DNA of 64,000 nucleotides, from positions 68,003,730 through 68,067,729 of the forward strand of contig NC_068357.1 in assembly GCF_020536995.1 (NCBI RefSeq), in the 5' to 3' direction. Under the pieces are notes generated by a model. That model ran no database searches. It saw only the letters and a program-made list of their open reading frames with translations, and was not told the origin of the DNA. The DNA is from Dreissena polymorpha (lineage: Eukaryota; Mollusca; Bivalvia; Myida; Dreissenidae). Shown here piece by piece: positions 61,986-64,000 of this stretch. The position numbers and the translations under genes are program-made. Position 1 is the first letter of the stretch; each line of letters starts with the position of its first letter.

Positions 61986-64000
61986 TTTTCACAAATAGCG
62001 CCCGACTGTGTCCAGAATGTTTTTGGTCTGTATGGTTTTGACACTGCACAATGGTTGGCTAAAAGAGGCTTTAATAGCTCTTGCTCATAATCCGGTGTTA
62101 GCATATGATTACAGGAAACAATGTTTGTTTGAAGGTCATCTGTTAAGGACCAGTCTGTTTGTAAGCATTAAAGAATAAATTGTTTGGGAATGAACAACTT
62201 CCACATTTCGTCAGCGAATAGATGTGAAACGTTAGAAAATTACCCCCAGCGATCAACACAGTTCTGAGTTATTTGCCCTTGAATATTGATAACAAAGACT
62301 TTGTCTATAAAGAGATTGCTTGAAGTTAATTTTACAGCTAACAGTTATAGCAGTCAATTGAAATACACCGTGTATAACATGTGTTTATGACTTATCGAAT
62401 TGCGTCACATTTTGGTCTGGTACTATTCCGATAGCCAGTCTTCGTTGTTAACCATCTTCATGTTTTTGGCTCATTACCAGTTACAATGTTGCATTGTAAA
62501 TGTTAAAGCGACAAACAAGGTAGTGTTGTGTTTCAATGTTAATGCTGAAGTCCTATCATTATTTGGGAGACTCAACGATGCATAAAACTAGTAAGTATAT
62601 TATTCAAACCTAGTATTGTTTGAGACAAAAGGAAAGCAAGATACTTGGTGAGTTAAGATTAGATGAAGCTCAGAATCATGTGATTAACGTTATACGAGGA
62701 TAGTTTGGTTAATAAAAAAACTCAACAAGATATAACATACTAAATGGCCATTGTTGGCATTTTGGTTTGAAATAAATGGTCAGTATTTTTATAGTACTTG
62801 AGTGTTTTTATACCAAATCGTTGAAAACATTTGTAAGAAATTGAACTCACCTTTGCACAGCTGCAGTACACAATACGGAAATGAAACCGTGAACACTGGT
62901 GCGTTTGGCCTAGTGTATATGATGTTGATGTGGCTTCACTCAATACAGATATTTTCAAGTATTTGAAATAGTAAATTGTGTTGTTCATATAAAATATCGC
63001 ATCAGCAAAATTTTAGCTTTAAATTTTGGATCAGTAAAAATTATTGAAATGCATTTGTTTGTTAATTTCCATTTTTGATAATTTTAAGCCTGATGATAGT
63101 CAACTTTGATTGTTTGATTGGTATTTATTTTAAGCAAGTTATCAGGATAAACCTTATTGTCCCATCATCAAAGGGAGGAATCACATTGCCTATTAATTAG
63201 TCCGCCCTTCTTCTTGTGCGCATAATAATCCTGGAAGTACTGAGGGGATTCAAATGAAACTAAAAGGATGAAGGGAAAATTAAGGGCGAATACAATGACC
63301 AGCACACTCTTTAGGATTTATATAGTTTTTAATATGTAGTCAACTTTGTCTGTGCTAATAATACTTTCAGAGTATTGAATTTACTGTAATAAAGATGTGT
63401 ACATAAATAGCGGATATTGAGAGCAAGTGAAGAGCGAACAACCAGTGCTCTCCTATCATTACTTTTTTTGTAATTGCACTTTGCTTCATATTTGTTCATT
63501 ATGTTCATGTGTGGAGCTTAACTTTTCAAGTTTTGAAGCCATTTAAGTGAACTATAATTTGGTAAAAGAATTGCAGAGCCTTTACTCTTCAGTTTTTACA
63601 GCTATTACAATTTGTTACATATTTCATTTGTATTGTGCATTGATATTGGACATTAAGTGTAAGTGTAGGGTACAAGAACTATAACTCTTCCTTTAGTAAT
63701 TTGGAGTAATTGCCCTTTGCGAAATGTAGGTACGTACACAAAAATGTCATACTGTATTTGCAGAGTTATTTCTCTTTAATTATTATTGATGCACCTTTAA
63801 GTTCCATTACAATTGAATAAAAGTAGTTTATACTTAATAGATCTACAGAGAACAGTTTGCTGATGTCCAATCAATGTTATTGTTTGTTAAAAATTTACTT
63901 AAATGATGTATCCAAAACCACCTTCCTAATTTTGATAAAAAAATCACTTTATTTATCAGTGTTGTGTGCACTTCAAATGTTGCATAAATTGTTCTGGAAT
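61986..64000. other. AT-rich stretch to the window end, nothing recognised
   Basis: No exon with convincing splice sites and no repeat family is recognised. Frames at 62400 and 62740 look random. Confidence 0.35.

Overview
This is nuclear DNA from an invertebrate, most likely a bivalve mollusc. It is AT-rich, gene-poor and intron-rich, and carries short GT-AG exons, tRNA-derived SINEs, many short inverted-repeat elements and long diverged tandem repeats of the kind that fill bivalve genomes (for example arrays built on AGGTCAAAGGTCAAGGTCA, and repeats ending in '...GGGCCTCTTGT' or '...CAGGTGAGCT'). A dreissenid-like or related heterodont clam is my guess from memory of such repeats; I cannot verify it. 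Nothing bacterial, viral or CRISPR-like is present.

Four host genes can be supported by splicing. (1) On the minus strand, 4230-4330 is the first coding exon of EHBP1 (EH-domain-binding protein 1); the rest of the gene runs off the left edge. (2) On the minus strand, a two-exon tandem-GNAT acetyltransferase has exon 1 at 16494-16650 and exon 2 at 11057-11762. A second exon-2 copy with its intron flank lies at 29650-31255, and a third flank-only copy at about 8040-8470. (3) On the plus strand, the last four exons of an FCF1/UTP24-type PIN-domain ribosome-biogenesis protein lie between 41125 and 45584. (4) On the minus strand, four phase-matched 3' exons (46616-48273) encode a secreted cysteine-rich, galaxin-like protein. 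Weaker host candidates are a membrane-anchor terminal exon (338-538), an acidic terminal exon (27643-27814) and two THAP-like fragments (21365-21496, 25750-25875).

The rest is mostly mobile DNA. LINE reverse-transcriptase remnants lie at 1060-2737, 40458-40780, 52684-53124 and 58354-59034. A Penelope-like element with a GIY-YIG nuclease domain lies at 55918-57060. At least five families of short terminal-inverted-repeat elements are seen, several bounded by TTAA. There are perfect or near-perfect long hairpins at 14833, 21157 and 54572, SINEs, nested repeat insertions inside an FCF1 intron, and long microsatellites.

The most interesting signals are: TTAA-bounded inverted-repeat elements that carry class II tRNA-like genes (Ser-like at 2801, Leu-like at 35345); hammerhead-ribozyme-like cores at 52472, 52507, 54847 and 56996 beside the Penelope-like element; a nested inverted-repeat element filled with about 25 copies of the palindrome TGACGTGCGCACGTCA; and a duplicated acetyltransferase in which each copy has a different single frameshift. 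No search or computation was run; all assignments come from reading the sequence.
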